From contig NZ_LBHV01000007.1 in NCBI RefSeq assembly GCF_001005825.1, forward strand, positions 62,001-126,000: a stretch of DNA of 64,000 nt, written 5' to 3'. Positions 40,824-50,730 of this stretch are shown here, piece after piece (position 1 is the stretch's first letter; each line of letters opens with the position of its first letter). The translations under genes and the position numbers were made by a program. Origin of the DNA: Rhizobium sp. LC145 (GTDB taxonomy: Bacteria > Pseudomonadota > Alphaproteobacteria > Rhizobiales > Rhizobiaceae). Below the pieces are notes generated by a model. That model was not told the origin of the DNA. It saw only the letters and a program-made list of their open reading frames with translations, and did no database searches.

Positions 40824-41165
40824 TTATATTCGCTTCTCATAATCGCTCATTTCATCGCAAACGGAGCGCGGCGACAGCGAATAGCCGACCTGATGCGCCG
40901 CTTTGGCAAGCAAGTGGGCCGAAACCGGGGCGGTCAGAATGAAGAAGAAAAAACCGGCAAGCGCGCGGGCAAGAGTGGCCAAATCGCCGGAATGCACGCC
41001 GACGGCGAGCAGCATCAGCCCCGAGCCGACCGTGCCGGCCTTGGAGGCCGCGTGCATGCGGGTATAGATGTCCGGCAGCCGGTTGAGGCCGATCGCCGCG
41101 ATCAGCGCGAAGGCGGAGCCGGAAAGGATCAGCGCGGCGGTCGCCAGCGCAAAGAGCATGTCCAT
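40824..41165 (-). CDS. mnhG: Monovalent cation/H+ antiporter subunit G (MnhG/PhaG/MrpG)
   Basis: This 113-aa protein has three membrane segments and the MnhG signature [24 protein letters not shown]. It is the last subunit of the operon, overlapping mnhF by 1 bp (TGATG). In the complex it is a small membrane scaffold. The tail [15 protein letters not shown] is hydrophilic. Confidence 0.92.
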   Translation of the reverse strand: MDMLFALATAALILSGSAFALIAAIGLNRLPDIYTRMHAASKAGTVGSGLMLLAVGVHSGDLATLARALAGFFFFILTAPVSAHLLAKAAHQVGYSLSPRSVCDEMSDYEKRI

Positions 41166-41572
41166 CAGGCCTTTCTCCCCTTTCCTGCCGCCGGCGGAGC
41201 GGGTTTCGCCTTCGCCTTTGCCTTTGCTCGGCCGCCTGCCCTCTCGGCGGGCGCGGCTTCGGCGGCTGCGGGCGCGCCCTCGGACGATCCGTCGCGCCCA
41301 CGCGCCAGGATGAAGCGGGCAAACGCGACGGTCGCCAGGAAGCCGACGAGGCCGAGCGAGATTGCGATATCGATATAGAGCGTGAAGCCGGTCCTGATGG
41401 CGATCACGCCGATGAAGCCGATCACGATGCCGACCAGCATATCGAGCGCCACCACCCGGTCCGGCAGGGTCGGCCCCTTGATGACGCGGTAGACGGTCAG
41501 CAGAAAGGCGATGCCGAGGAGGACGAGGCCGATCAGGATGGCGACGGAGAGAACGGTATCGGGCGCGCTCAT
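41165..41572 (-). CDS. mnhF: Cation/H+ antiporter subunit F (MnhF/PhaF/MrpF) with basic tail
   Basis: This 135-aa protein has three helices and the conserved [16 protein letters not shown] and [21 protein letters not shown] 40-residue Ala/Lys-rich C-terminal extension ([23 protein letters not shown]) goes beyond the usual length of about 90-95. Overlaps mnhE by 4 bp. Confidence 0.92.
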   Translation of the reverse strand: MSAPDTVLSVAILIGLVLLGIAFLLTVYRVIKGPTLPDRVVALDMLVGIVIGFIGVIAIRTGFTLYIDIAISLGLVGFLATVAFARFILARGRDGSSEGAPAAAEAAPAERAGGRAKAKAKAKPAPPAAGKGRKA

Positions 41573-42042
41573 CTAAACGCCTCCATGATCTTGCGCTCGA
41601 AGCCTTCGGCGATATCCCGCTTCGTCGCCTCGATATCGGAGCAATCGATCGCATGGACGAACAGCGTCTTGCGATCGACCGAGACGTCGACCGAGAGCGT
41701 GCCTGGCGTCAGCGTGATGAGGTTGGCGAGCAGCGTGATCTCGAAATCACGGTCGACCGTCAGCGGGAAGGCGAAGATGCCGGGCTTCAGGTCCATGCGC
41801 GGGCTTACCACCAGAACCGCCACCTTCCAGGCGGAAAGCGCGAGTTCCTTGAGGAAGAGGACGAGGAGTGAAAGCACCCGCCCGAACCGCTTCCAATAGC
41901 CGCGCCCGCCCATCTCGTCGCGCACGATCCACAGGCAAAGCGTCGCGAGCAGGAAGCCGAAGGCGAGGTTGTGGAAGCTGGCGCTGCCGGTGATCGCCAC
42001 CCAGACAGCGGTGAAGAGCGTGCTGACGATGATCGTGGTCAT
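41569..42042 (-). CDS. mnhE: Cation/H+ antiporter subunit E (MnhE/PhaE/MrpE)
   Basis: This 157-aa protein has two N-terminal membrane segments, then the characteristic [61 protein letters not shown]. It has the length and order of MnhE. The overlap with mnhD is 4 bp. Confidence 0.93.
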   Translation of the reverse strand: MTTIIVSTLFTAVWVAITGSASFHNLAFGFLLATLCLWIVRDEMGGRGYWKRFGRVLSLLVLFLKELALSAWKVAVLVVSPRMDLKPGIFAFPLTVDRDFEITLLANLITLTPGTLSVDVSVDRKTLFVHAIDCSDIEATKRDIAEGFERKIMEAFR

Positions 42043-43616
42043 GGGGCTCCTCCGGCAGGAATGGGCGCGCCTCCGGGGAAGACCGAACGGATATAGGCGG
42101 AAGGATCGGCAAGCCCTTCGGCGGCTGCCTGCGAGAGGCCGATCAGGCTTTCCGGAAAGAGGCCGAAGACGACGGAGAAGGCAACGAGCCCGGCGATCGG
42201 CAGCACGATCGTCATGCTGGCCCTTGGAGCGGGCGGGGCGTCATCGGCCCGCGGACGCCAGTAGGCGAGCAGGAAGACGCGGCCGAGCGCGAGCGTGACG
42301 ATGAAGGCGGAAACGAGGATCGAGGCGGCGAGCCACCAGGCACCGATATCGAGCGCGGCCTTCAGGAGCGCCACCTTGGGCCAGAGGCCGAGGAAGGGCG
42401 GCAGGCCGGCAACCGCCAGGAACAGGATGAAGGACGCGGCCGTAAACCAGGGCGAGCGGACATAGAGGCCGCCGAGGGCCGCAAGCGAGAACGAGCCGCC
42501 GAGCCGCGCCGCCTCGCCCGTCACCAGGTAGAGCGCCGTCATCGCCACCATGGAATGCAGGGCATAGAGGATCGCACCGCTGACGCCGGGCTCCGTGCCG
42601 ATCGCGACGCCTGCCATCATGTTGCCGATGCCGGCGATGACGAGATAGCCGGCGAGCCTTCTCAGATCGTTCTGTGCCAGCGCACCGAGCGCGCCGAGCA
42701 GCATGGTGAGCGCAGCGGAAATCGCGATCACCAAGCTCAGCTCCTCCCGCTCGACGGGGAAGAGCATGACCATGATGCGGATCAGCGCGTAGATGCCGAC
42801 CTTGGTCAGCAGGCCGCCGAAAAGCGCGGAAACCACGATGCGCGGCGTGTGATAGGAGGCCGGCAGCCAGAAGTTTACCGGGAAGGCGGCCGCCTTCATG
42901 GCGAAGGCGAGCACGAAGAGTGCGCCAAGCGTGATGGTGGGCGCGCTGCCGCGGTGATCGGCGGCCTTTGTCGCGATATCGGCCATGTTGAGCGTGCCGA
43001 AGATCGCATAGAGATAGCCGACGCCGATCAGGAAGAGCGTCGTGCCGAGGAGGTTGAGGATCGCGTATTTCAGCGCGCCGTCGATCTGCTCCCGCTCGGA
43101 ACCGAGGATCAGCAGGCCGAAGGAGGAGATCAGCAGAACCTCGAACCAGACATAGAGGTTGAAGACGTCGCCGGTCACGAAGGCTCCCGTGACGCCCGCC
43201 ATCAGCAAGAGCAGGAAGGGGAAGAAGCCGTAGCGGCGACCGCTGGTATCGATATCGCGCAGCGCATAGATGCCGCCGGCAAGGGCCGCGAGCGCCGCGA
43301 CCAGCGCCATGACGGCGCCGAAGAGATCGACGGTGAAGGCGATGCCGAAGGGCGGCAGCCAGCGGCCCATGGTCATGGTGACGGGCCCGCCCGACCAGAC
43401 CTTCCAGAGCAGCGCGGCATCGATGAGCACCAGGAGCGCGAGCGCCGGCACGGCGAGAAGGCCATGCAGGTCTATGCGGTGGCGGATCATCATCAGCGCG
43501 GCGCCGGCGCCGAGCATCAGCGCGACCGGCAGCACAACCAGCCAATCGGCGAATGTGGCGGGCGCAAGCACCAGGGCTGCGGAGAGATCGACGGGGGTGG
43601 AGGTTGGAGCGGCCAT
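42039..43616 (-). CDS. mnhD: Cation/H+ antiporter subunit D (MnhD/PhaD/MrpD)
   Basis: This 525-aa, about 14-helix proton-channel subunit is homologous to NuoL/M/N. Visible motifs include GDVFNLYVWFEVLLISSFGLL, LGTTLFLIGVGYLYAIFGTLNMADIA and FPVNFWLPASYHTPRIVVSALFGGLLTKVGIYAL, with buried Lys/Glu expected in the TM5, TM7 and TM8 region. GGAGGTAACC precedes the ATG at 43616. A 219-bp gap with a palindromic repeat separates it from mnhC. Confidence 0.94.
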   Translation of the reverse strand: MAAPTSTPVDLSAALVLAPATFADWLVVLPVALMLGAGAALMMIRHRIDLHGLLAVPALALLVLIDAALLWKVWSGGPVTMTMGRWLPPFGIAFTVDLFGAVMALVAALAALAGGIYALRDIDTSGRRYGFFPFLLLLMAGVTGAFVTGDVFNLYVWFEVLLISSFGLLILGSEREQIDGALKYAILNLLGTTLFLIGVGYLYAIFGTLNMADIATKAADHRGSAPTITLGALFVLAFAMKAAAFPVNFWLPASYHTPRIVVSALFGGLLTKVGIYALIRIMVMLFPVEREELSLVIAISAALTMLLGALGALAQNDLRRLAGYLVIAGIGNMMAGVAIGTEPGVSGAILYALHSMVAMTALYLVTGEAARLGGSFSLAALGGLYVRSPWFTAASFILFLAVAGLPPFLGLWPKVALLKAALDIGAWWLAASILVSAFIVTLALGRVFLLAYWRPRADDAPPAPRASMTIVLPIAGLVAFSVVFGLFPESLIGLSQAAAEGLADPSAYIRSVFPGGAPIPAGGAP

Positions 43617-43644
43617 CAGAGGTTACCTCCACCGGAGACAAGCT

Positions 43645-43811
43645 TCCCCCTCTGGCCTGCCGGCTTTTGGGGTCGAGACACTGGTCTCGACCCGTCCTTC
43701 GGACCCCACCACAAGGGGGCAGAGGACTCGCGGCAACGCCTACTTCCCGGATCGAAGGCGGTGCGGCATGTTAAGCCCCTCCCCCTTGTGGGGAGGGGTT
43801 GGGGAGGGGTC
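43645..43811. repeat. RIME-like repeat inside the mnh operon (between mnhC and mnhD)
   Basis: It has CTGGCCTGCCGG, GGTCGAGACACTGGTCTCGACC, ACAAGGGGGCAGAGGACTCGCGGCAA and CCCTCCCCCTTGTGGGGAGGGG in the same order as 20190-20355. The repeat sits in the middle of a seven-gene operon, whose other junctions overlap by 1-4 bp. Confidence 0.85.
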
Positions 43812-43835
43812 TGAACCACGGAGAAGAACACCATA

Positions 43836-44213
43836 CTAATACCCCAGCGGCGGAAGCGGTTCGTCGCCCGGTTCGGCAAGCCGCATTTCGTCCGTATTGT
43901 CGGTGCCGAGTTCCTGATAGGCGCGGTAGGCCAGCACCAGCAGGAAGGCGAAGAAGGAAAACGAGATGACGATCGCGGTGAGGATCAGCGCCTGCGGCAG
44001 CGGATTGGCGGCGCCGGCCGGCAAGGCATCCAGGCCCGCACCGATGATCGGCGGCACTTCGCGCGTCAGCCGGCCGGCGGTGAACAGGAGCAGGTTCACC
44101 GCATTGCCGAGAATGACGATGCCGAGCAGGATGCGCACGGTGTATTTCGACATCATCAGATAAATGGCGACGGCGAAGAACAAGCCGATGAGCAGGGAAA
44201 ACAACACTTCCAT
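43836..44213 (-). CDS. mnhC: Cation/H+ antiporter subunit C (MnhC/PhaC/MrpC)
   Basis: This 125-aa protein is NuoK-like, with three helices and GIVILGNAVNLLLFTAGRLTREVPPIIGAGLD, DALILTAIVISFSFFAFLLVLAYRAYQELGTDNTDEMR. It matches MnhC in length. It is the last gene before the repeat; its start overlaps mnhB by 1 bp. Confidence 0.93.
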   Translation of the reverse strand: MEVLFSLLIGLFFAVAIYLMMSKYTVRILLGIVILGNAVNLLLFTAGRLTREVPPIIGAGLDALPAGAANPLPQALILTAIVISFSFFAFLLVLAYRAYQELGTDNTDEMRLAEPGDEPLPPLGY

Positions 44214-44632
44214 CAGTCGTGATCCCTTTCTTCCAGCGCAAGCGCGATCGAGGTGATCGCGCCGACGACGACCAGGTAGACGCCGATATCGAAGGACACG
44301 ACGGTAGCGAGCGGCACCTCCACCCCGAAAAGGGTCGGATAGATCCAGAGCCCGGTCATGAAGGGCACGCCGGCAAAAATCGAGATCACGCCGGAGATGA
44401 CGGCAATCAGCAGGCCGAAACCGGCGATCGCCATGGGATGGAAGCGGATGGCACGGCGCACGGCCGAAACGCCATAGGCGATGCCGTAGATGGCAAGCGC
44501 CGAGGCCGCGATCAGCCCGCCGATGAAGCCGCCGCCCGGCTCATTGTGGCCGCGCAGCAGCACGAAGACCGAGAAGAGCAGCATCAGCGCGGTGATGAAG
44601 GGTGCGACGGTGCGCAGGATCAGCGTGTTCAT
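44213..44632 (-). CDS. mnhB: Cation/H+ antiporter subunit B (MnhB/PhaB/MrpB)
   Basis: This 139-aa protein has four membrane helices and the MnhB core [62 protein letters not shown], with [23 protein letters not shown]. It overlaps mnhA by 4 bp, so the separate B subunit is complete. Confidence 0.93.
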   Translation of the reverse strand: MNTLILRTVAPFITALMLLFSVFVLLRGHNEPGGGFIGGLIAASALAIYGIAYGVSAVRRAIRFHPMAIAGFGLLIAVISGVISIFAGVPFMTGLWIYPTLFGVEVPLATVVSFDIGVYLVVVGAITSIALALEERDHD

Positions 44633-46998
44633 GGCGCCCCCCTGTCCTTGCCGGGGACATTATCCGCCAGCCGGCGCGTGCCCCCCACCCGGATGCGGAT
44701 GAGCGCCAGAACCGCAAGGCCGGTCACCATCACCACGGCGATTTCGCCCAGCGTATCCGTGCCGCGGAAATCGACGATGATGACGTTCACGACATTCGCG
44801 CCGTGGGCGATCACCTTCGAATAGGCGTTGAAGAATTCCGTCAGCGCGTTGTTGAAGGGCGCCTGGGTGGCTTTCAGCAGCAGAAGCGCGAAACCCAGCC
44901 CGCAGGCGATGGCGATCGTCGCATCGAACAGCATCTGGCCGCGCGGCCGGTGATCGCGGGGCGAGAGCCTGAGCCTCGTCATGACAAGCGCCAGGATGAC
45001 GACCGAGAGCGTCTCCACCATGAACTGGGTAAACGAGAGGTCCGGCGCGCCGAAGAGCAGGAAGAGGACCGCGACCGCAAAGCCCTGAATGCCGAGGGAG
45101 ACGATGGCGGTGAGCCGGTCCGCCGCCTTGAGGACCGCGAAGAGGCCGATCAGCGCGATGGCGAGGAAGGCATATTCCTGGATCAGCGCATCCCGCGGCC
45201 AGGCCGGCATATCCGGCAGTTCGCCGAAGAGGAAGAGCGGCAGAAGCAGCGCCAGCGCCACGAGGATGAAGCTTGCTGTGATGTAGACCTCGAGCCTACC
45301 CGGCTGGACGAAGCGCGTCACCGAGACGGCAAGCCGCACCAGGCCGGAGACGAAGTGATCAAAGCCGCGATCCGGCCCTGGGCCGAGCGCGGCAAGCAGC
45401 CGGACCATGGCGGCGCGGGCGCTGTCGATCCGCAGATAGACGAGGATGCCGAAGAGAACCGTGACGATCGAGAGGAGAAGCGGCAGGCCGATATGCGGCA
45501 CGGTGGAGATATCGATCGTCACCGGCGCGCCCTTCACCGCGCTCGCCATGGGCGAGGAGACGTAAAGATGCGCCGGGGCCGAGATCAGGCCGGCGAGAAG
45601 CCCGAGGACGGCCAGGACCACCGGCCCGAGCCACAGCAGAACCGGCCCCTCATGCGCGTGCTTCGGCGTCTCGACGTGCTTGCCGATAAAGGGCTTCAGC
45701 CCCACCGCGAAGGCGACGGCGAACATCAGCGCATTGCCGATAACCGCAACGGTCGTGAACATGATCGAGCGCGGATCGCCATGGGCGAGCGCGTAATAGA
45801 TCTCCTCCTTGGCGAGGAAGCCGAAGAAGAGCGGCAGGCCGCCCATGGAAAGCGCGGCGAGCAGGCCGGCTGCGAAAGTGACCGGCATGGCCCGGCGAAG
45901 CCCGCCGAGACGGGTCACGTCGCGCGTTCCGGCCTCGTGATCCACCGCACCGGCGACCATGAAGAGCGCGCCTTTGAAGAGCGAATGGGCGACCAGATAG
46001 AGCACCGCCGCCTCCACCGCGTGATCGGCGCCGAAACCGGTCAGCATCACCAGCAGGCCGAGCGAGGCCATGGTGGTGTAAGCGAGCATGAGTTTCAGAT
46101 CCGTCTGGCGGAGGGCGAGCAGCGTGCCGGCGATCAGCGTCACGCCGCCGAAGAAGGGCAGCAGGATCTGCCAGGCGGGCGTATCGCCCATGACCGGGTT
46201 CAGCCGCATCAGGAGATAGACGCCGGCCTTCACCATGGTGGCCGAATGCAGGTAGGCCGAGACGGGCGTCGGCGCCTCCATGGCGTTCGGCAGCCAGAAA
46301 TGGAACGGGAACTGCGCCGACTTGGTGAAGGCGCCGCCGAGCACCAGAAGAAGTGCGGCGAGATAGAACGGGCTTTCCCTGAGGCCATCGCCCACATGCA
46401 CGAGCAACGAGAGCTGAGTGACCCCGGTAATGTTCCAGAGGAAGATCAAGCCGGCGAGCAGCAGCAGCCCTCCCCCGCCCGTCACCACCATGGCCTGAAG
46501 TGCTGCGCGGCGGGCTTCCGGGCGCTCGTGATCGAAGCCGATCAGCAGGAAGGAGGTGATCGAGGTCAGCTCCCAATAGACGAAGAGCATCAGGAAGCTG
46601 TCGGAAATGACGAGCCCCAGCATCGCGCCCATGAAGAGCAGAATGAAGGAGAAGAAGCGCCCCTGCTGCGGATGGCCCTTCATGTAGCCGCCGGAGTAAA
46701 GCACGATCAGCGTGCCGATGCCGGTGATCAGAAGCGCGAAGGTGAGCGACAGGCCATCGAGGAACCAGGAAAACGAGATATTGAAGCTCGGCACCCAGGC
46801 ATAGCCGCCGGTGACCACCTCGCCCGCCGCCACCTCGCCGAGAAAGCTCGCGAAATGCAGGAAGGCGAAGGCCGGCGCCAGCGCCAGCAGCCAGGCGGCC
46901 TTGTGGCCGAAAGCGCGTGTGAGGACCGGAGCCAGGAAGGCTGCGATGAAAGGCAGGAAGAGACACAACAATGTCAGTGCCGGCGCGCTGGCAGCCAT
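44629..46998 (-). CDS. mnhA: Cation/H+ antiporter subunit A (MnhA/PhaA/MrpA)
   Basis: This 789-aa first and largest subunit has a NuoL-like N-terminal part ([101 protein letters not shown]) and a C-terminal MnhA-specific region ([31 protein letters not shown]). With B-G it forms one Na+(K+)/H+ antiporter that supports pH and salt tolerance, and in Sinorhizobium potassium use and symbiosis. The 166-bp upstream region holds the promoter. Confidence 0.95.
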   Translation of the reverse strand: MAASAPALTLLCLFLPFIAAFLAPVLTRAFGHKAAWLLALAPAFAFLHFASFLGEVAAGEVVTGGYAWVPSFNISFSWFLDGLSLTFALLITGIGTLIVLYSGGYMKGHPQQGRFFSFILLFMGAMLGLVISDSFLMLFVYWELTSITSFLLIGFDHERPEARRAALQAMVVTGGGGLLLLAGLIFLWNITGVTQLSLLVHVGDGLRESPFYLAALLLVLGGAFTKSAQFPFHFWLPNAMEAPTPVSAYLHSATMVKAGVYLLMRLNPVMGDTPAWQILLPFFGGVTLIAGTLLALRQTDLKLMLAYTTMASLGLLVMLTGFGADHAVEAAVLYLVAHSLFKGALFMVAGAVDHEAGTRDVTRLGGLRRAMPVTFAAGLLAALSMGGLPLFFGFLAKEEIYYALAHGDPRSIMFTTVAVIGNALMFAVAFAVGLKPFIGKHVETPKHAHEGPVLLWLGPVVLAVLGLLAGLISAPAHLYVSSPMASAVKGAPVTIDISTVPHIGLPLLLSIVTVLFGILVYLRIDSARAAMVRLLAALGPGPDRGFDHFVSGLVRLAVSVTRFVQPGRLEVYITASFILVALALLLPLFLFGELPDMPAWPRDALIQEYAFLAIALIGLFAVLKAADRLTAIVSLGIQGFAVAVLFLLFGAPDLSFTQFMVETLSVVILALVMTRLRLSPRDHRPRGQMLFDATIAIACGLGFALLLLKATQAPFNNALTEFFNAYSKVIAHGANVVNVIIVDFRGTDTLGEIAVVMVTGLAVLALIRIRVGGTRRLADNVPGKDRGAP

Positions 46999-47164
46999 AT
47001 CCTCTCCCGATCTTCACTGCAGAATCCGCCCCGTCCGGACGGCACTATCCTCATTAGGCGAATGAATCCGGTGCCTCAAGAATTTTCGGGCGCGATGCAC
47101 AGAAAGCCGGCTTTTCGTCGCACCCGGCAGACCCTATCTATGGGAAAACGAGAGGAAGATTTCC

Positions 47165-47575
47165 ATGTCCGACGTCACCACGCCGAAAGTCCACAAGAGC
47201 GACATCGAATGGCGCGAGCAGCTCACGCCGGAGCAATATCGCATCCTGCGCCAGGCCGGCACGGAACGCGCCTTCACCGGGCCTTACTGGGACAGTAAGG
47301 AAAAGGGGCTCTACCGCTGCGCCGGCTGCAACGAGCCGCTGTTCATATCCGACACCAAGTTCGATTCCGGCTGCGGCTGGCCGAGCTATTTCGAGCCGGT
47401 CAAGGAAGGCGCGGTGACCGAGCATCGCGACAGTTCCCACGGCATGGTGCGCACGGAAATCCGCTGCGCCAATTGCGGCGGGCATCTCGGCCACGTCTTC
47501 CCCGACGGCCCGCCGCCGACGGGCCTGCGCTACTGCATCAACGGCCATGCCATGGTGTTCGAGCCAGGGAAATAG
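47165..47575 (+). CDS. msrB: Peptide-methionine (R)-S-oxide reductase MsrB
   Basis: This 136-aa MsrB has zinc-binding CxxC pairs ([11 protein letters not shown]52/C55; [14 protein letters not shown]), C70 in [11 protein letters not shown] and the catalytic Cys C124 in [10 protein letters not shown]. All four metal cysteines and the nucleophile are present. Repairs methionine-R-sulfoxide in proteins. AGGAAGATTTCC precedes the start. It is a stand-alone gene. Confidence 0.95.
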   Translation: MSDVTTPKVHKSDIEWREQLTPEQYRILRQAGTERAFTGPYWDSKEKGLYRCAGCNEPLFISDTKFDSGCGWPSYFEPVKEGAVTEHRDSSHGMVRTEIRCANCGGHLGHVFPDGPPPTGLRYCINGHAMVFEPGK

Positions 47576-47581
47576 CCTTCC

Positions 47582-48151
47582 TCAAGCGCCCTCCAGCACT
47601 TTCCATCCTCTTGGCGAGAGCCGGTAGCCGGTCTCGAGACTTTCTGTAAGGCCGAGTTCCTTCAGGCGGCGTACCTCAGTCTTGAACGCCGCCTTTTCCA
47701 TACCGAGGAGATCGGCAAGCTCCTGCGCCCGGCGGCCCGGATTTTCGCCGATGAGGCGCAGCGTATTCCGCGTCCAGCCAGGTCTTTCGAGGCGCTCATC
47801 GATGCGCCGGAGTTTGCCGTGGAGAGTGGCGAGCTGGGCTTCATCGAACTCCGTCTCTTCCCTCAGCGCCGCGCGGCCGTCCGCGCCTGCGTAGGAAAGC
47901 GAAATGCGGTAGATCTCCCCCTCGCCCGCAAGCTCCTTCCTCAGCGCATCGAGCGATGCATGGCCGGCGGCGCGGGCATCGTCCGCAGTCAGGCTTTCCG
48001 GGGCGACAATCGAAACATCATGGATGGCAAGCTCACCGACGGCGGTGCGCAGCCGGCCGCCGCTTCTGACCGTCGGACGCTTCCAGCGGCGGAAGGCGAG
48101 CGTCACCTCGCCCGCCACGATCTTCTCCAGGACCGGTTTGCGGATCAGCAT
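47582..48151 (-). CDS. ASCH/HTH-like protein of unknown role
   Basis: This 189-aa protein begins MLIRKPVLEKIVAGEVTLAFRRWKRPTVRSGGRLRTAVGELAIHDVSIV, an ASCH-like pattern (RNA-binding PUA-type fold). The C-terminal half, WTRNTLRLIGENPGRRAQELADLLGMEKAAFKTEVRRLKELGLTESLETGYRLSPRG, reads as a winged helix. It overlaps the HxlR gene by 1 bp, so it is translated with that regulator; its target is unknown. Confidence 0.7.
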   Translation of the reverse strand: MLIRKPVLEKIVAGEVTLAFRRWKRPTVRSGGRLRTAVGELAIHDVSIVAPESLTADDARAAGHASLDALRKELAGEGEIYRISLSYAGADGRAALREETEFDEAQLATLHGKLRRIDERLERPGWTRNTLRLIGENPGRRAQELADLLGMEKAAFKTEVRRLKELGLTESLETGYRLSPRGWKVLEGA

Positions 48152-48531
48152 CAGGCTCTCAGTGCCACAGGGGACGCCATCGGCGGGCGGGCCTCCTCTT
48201 CGGCCTTTTCCGCCATGCGGATCTCGAAGGCCTTGCCCCAGTCCGCCATCACCGTCACCGCCTCGTTGAGGCTGCGGCCGAAATCGGTCACGGAATATTC
48301 CACCCGCTGGACCTTGCCCGGAAACACCTCGCGGCGAATGAGATCGTCCGCCTCCATCTCGCGGAGCTGCTGGGCAAGCACCTTCTCGCTGACGCCCGAA
48401 AGGATGCGCCTCAGTTCCCCGAAGCGGCGCGGCGCAAGGTTGATCTCCCAGAGGATATCGGTCTTCCACTTTCCGCCGATCACGTTGAGGGCGGTGGCGA
48501 AGCCGCAATCGTCATCTGGCAGGCGTTTCAT
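48151..48531 (-). CDS. HxlR-family transcriptional regulator
   Basis: This 126-aa regulator is a winged-helix MarR/HxlR type: CGFATALNVIGGKWKTDILWEINLAPRRFGELRRILSGVSEKVLAQQLREMEADDLIRREVFPGKVQRVEYSVTDFG. It starts after AAGGAGAAGAGACC. It is divergent from the NAD(P) oxidoreductase gene, whose expression it probably controls through the inverted repeat at 48562-48579. Confidence 0.9.
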   Translation of the reverse strand: MKRLPDDDCGFATALNVIGGKWKTDILWEINLAPRRFGELRRILSGVSEKVLAQQLREMEADDLIRREVFPGKVQRVEYSVTDFGRSLNEAVTVMADWGKAFEIRMAEKAEEEARPPMASPVALRA

Positions 48532-48561
48532 GGTCTCTTCTCCTTACCTCAACGTAACCGC

Positions 48562-48579
48562 TTACCCGAAGGTGGGTAA
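48562..48579. promoter_or_regulatory. TTACCC-N6-GGGTAA inverted repeat between hxlR-like and oxidoreductase genes
   Basis: TTACCC (48562-48567) and GGGTAA (48574-48579) form a perfect dyad in the 109-bp divergent intergenic region, 31 bp before the HxlR start. This is a likely HxlR operator. Confidence 0.5.
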
Positions 48580-48640
48580 TTTACCACGGCGGTTTCCCGG
48601 TCCTATCAGGGTGGCATCGCAAATATTGGAGTTATGATCG

Positions 48641-49519
48641 ATGACCACAATAGGTTTTCTCGGCGCAGGCCGCATGGGCGCGGCACTCGTCAAGACGCTG
48701 CTCGAAGCCGATCACGGCGTGCATGTCTGGAACAGGACGGCTGAAAAGGCGCAAGCGCTGGCGGGTTTCGGCGCAATCCCCGAGCCGACGCCGGAGCGCG
48801 CGGCAGAAGCTGCGGAGATCGTCATCGTCAATCTTCTCGATTACGAGGCTTCCGACGCGCAATTGCGCAAACCGGCCGTCGCCGAGGCGCTTAAGGGCAA
48901 GCTCCTGGTGCAGCTCACCTCCGGCTCTCCGAAGACCGCCCGCGAAACCGGCAAGTGGGCGGAGGACCATGGCATTGCCTATCTGGACGGCGCGATCATG
49001 GCGACGCCGAACTTCATCGGCGGGGCGGAAACGGTGATCCTCTACAGCGGCTCGAAGGCGCATTTCAACAAGCACGAAGCGCTGTTCAAGGCGCTCGGCG
49101 GCAAGTCCGCCTTCGTCGGCGAGGATTTCGGCACGGCCTCGGCGCTCGACAGCGCGCTGCTTTCCCAAATGTGGGGCACGCTCTTCGGTACGCTGCAGGC
49201 GCTCGCCATCTGCCGAGCGGAAGACATCGAATTCGACACCTATGCCGGTTTTCTGACAGCGGCGCAGGCGATCATCGACGGGGCCAGCCAAGACCTGATG
49301 GAGCGCATCCGCGATGGCCGCGATCTCGGCGACGCCGAAACGCTGGCGACGATCGCCGCCCATAGCTCCGCCTTCCACCACCTGCGCGACCTCGTCGCGG
49401 AACGCGGCCTCAACCCCGCCTTCGGGGACGCGCTCGGGGGCCTTCTGGAAACCGCGCTCCGCAACGGCCACCAGGACGACGATTTCGCCGTGTTGGCGCG
49501 CTTCATGGGGGCGAAATGA
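48641..49519 (+). CDS. NAD(P)-binding oxidoreductase (6PGDH/imine-reductase-like)
   Basis: This 292-aa two-domain protein starts MTTIGFLGAGRMGAALVKTLLEADHGVHVWNRTAEKAQAL, an NAD(P) Rossmann motif (GAGRMG, 8-13) with WNRT selecting NADP. The beta-HAD-like continuation has GSPKTARETGKWAEDHGIAYLDGAIMATPNFIGGAETVILYSG. It resembles imine reductases more than 3-hydroxyisobutyrate dehydrogenase because the catalytic Lys region is SALLSQMWG. The substrate is unknown. It is divergent from HxlR. Confidence 0.78.
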   Translation: MTTIGFLGAGRMGAALVKTLLEADHGVHVWNRTAEKAQALAGFGAIPEPTPERAAEAAEIVIVNLLDYEASDAQLRKPAVAEALKGKLLVQLTSGSPKTARETGKWAEDHGIAYLDGAIMATPNFIGGAETVILYSGSKAHFNKHEALFKALGGKSAFVGEDFGTASALDSALLSQMWGTLFGTLQALAICRAEDIEFDTYAGFLTAAQAIIDGASQDLMERIRDGRDLGDAETLATIAAHSSAFHHLRDLVAERGLNPAFGDALGGLLETALRNGHQDDDFAVLARFMGAK

Positions 49520-49932
49520 CGGGGCCGGACATGCCGGCGGACCACACCGCAAGCTGTTCCTGCGGCAGCTTGCGGCTTTCCTTCCGGGGAGAGCCGCTCC
49601 GGGTCTATGCCTGCGCCTGCCTTGAATGCCAGCGGGCGACAGGCTCGGCCTTCGCCTATCGCGCCCGGTTCCGGCGGGACGCCGTGACCGAGGACCAGGG
49701 CGAGCGGCGGCGCTTCCGCCGCATCACCGAGAATGGCCACTGGATGGATAACATCTTCTGCCCGACCTGCGGCTCGCTGGTCTATATGGAGGCGGAGGTG
49801 ATCCCGGAACAGCTCGTCGTTTCCGTCGGCTGCTTCGGCGAGCCCAAGTTCGCAGCGCCAGCCACACTCTTCTGGGCGAAGCGCAAGCACGACTGGTATG
49901 GGCTCCACGAAGCGATCCGCCTCGTGGATTAA
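49516..49932 (+). CDS. GFA family zinc-binding protein
   Basis: This 138-aa protein is of the glutathione-dependent formaldehyde-activating family. Zinc cysteines are in [24 protein letters not shown] and [12 protein letters not shown]; the barrel continues [13 protein letters not shown]. Overlaps the oxidoreductase by 4 bp. The family is often reported without demonstrated formaldehyde activity. Confidence 0.85.
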   Translation: MTGPDMPADHTASCSCGSLRLSFRGEPLRVYACACLECQRATGSAFAYRARFRRDAVTEDQGERRRFRRITENGHWMDNIFCPTCGSLVYMEAEVIPEQLVVSVGCFGEPKFAAPATLFWAKRKHDWYGLHEAIRLVD

Positions 49933-50339
49933 TCCTTCGCGAGCTCGCCGGAATACTGATCGTCCGTCACCGGCTCGAGCCAGTCGACGGGCGAGCCGTC
50001 CAGCGCTTCCTGAATGGCGATATGGGTCATGGCCGTGGTCGGAGCGGCACCGTGCCAGTGCTTCTCGCCCGGCGGAAACCATACGACATCGCCCGGACGG
50101 ATGACCCGGATCGGCCCGCCCCAGGTCTGCGCAAGGCCGAAGCCCGCCGTCACGATCAGCGTCTGGCCGAGCGGATGGGTGTGCCAGTTGGTGCGCGCGC
50201 CGGGTTCGAAGGTGACGGCGGCGGCCCGCACGCGGGCGGGGTCCGGCGTTTCGATGACCGGGTCCAGCCGGACGGTGCCGGTGAAATAATCGGCAGGCTG
50301 CCGCCTCGACGGTTGCGATCCGCTGCGCTTGATGTCCAT
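49929..50339 (-). CDS. Cupin-fold protein ((R)-mandelonitrile lyase/carboxymuconolactone-decarboxylase-linked type)
   Basis: This 136-aa cupin has metal motif 1 [25 protein letters not shown] and motif 2 [26 protein letters not shown], the pattern of small manganese cupins annotated as (R)-mandelonitrile lyase. Start ATG at 50339 (GAGGTGAGG). It is convergent with and overlaps the GFA gene by 4 bp. Confidence 0.82.
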   Translation of the reverse strand: MDIKRSGSQPSRRQPADYFTGTVRLDPVIETPDPARVRAAAVTFEPGARTNWHTHPLGQTLIVTAGFGLAQTWGGPIRVIRPGDVVWFPPGEKHWHGAAPTTAMTHIAIQEALDGSPVDWLEPVTDDQYSGELAKD

Positions 50340-50730
50340 GATCCTCACCTCGTCCTGTTCTGTTGTCTTTCCATATAGGTCACAGTCGCCAAGGGCGAGA
50401 GCCGGACTTGCTTTTCCGCTCCGGTCGGTTATCCATTGCAGCCGAAGAGCGTCGGCTTTTGAGGTTCGCTTTGCCTAAGTAATCCCCGGTCTCGACAGGT
50501 TCACCCGCCATGCGGCTCGCGCTGACGTGCGAACGCATGGGCTGACTGTTCATCGGGGTGGCGGCTTGAGACCGGTTTGGCATTGCTCGTGCCAGTGCGG
50601 CCTCCGCTGCCCTGAAACCATCCGACGCTTCATCTCTTCGACAGTCCGGACATTCGCCACGCCGCGCCCGATCAGGGCTTCTCCAGTGCCATTTCCCGCA
50701 TGAACTTCCCGACCGGAAGATCAAGACGGC

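Noticed and set aside
44602..47298. An 898-codon open frame on the plus strand opposite mnhA/B
   Set aside because: It is antisense to mnhA, whose product has unmistakable family motifs; the long open frame is a known side effect of high GC content. The composition is abnormal (Arg/Glu/His repeats) and no ribosome site is present.
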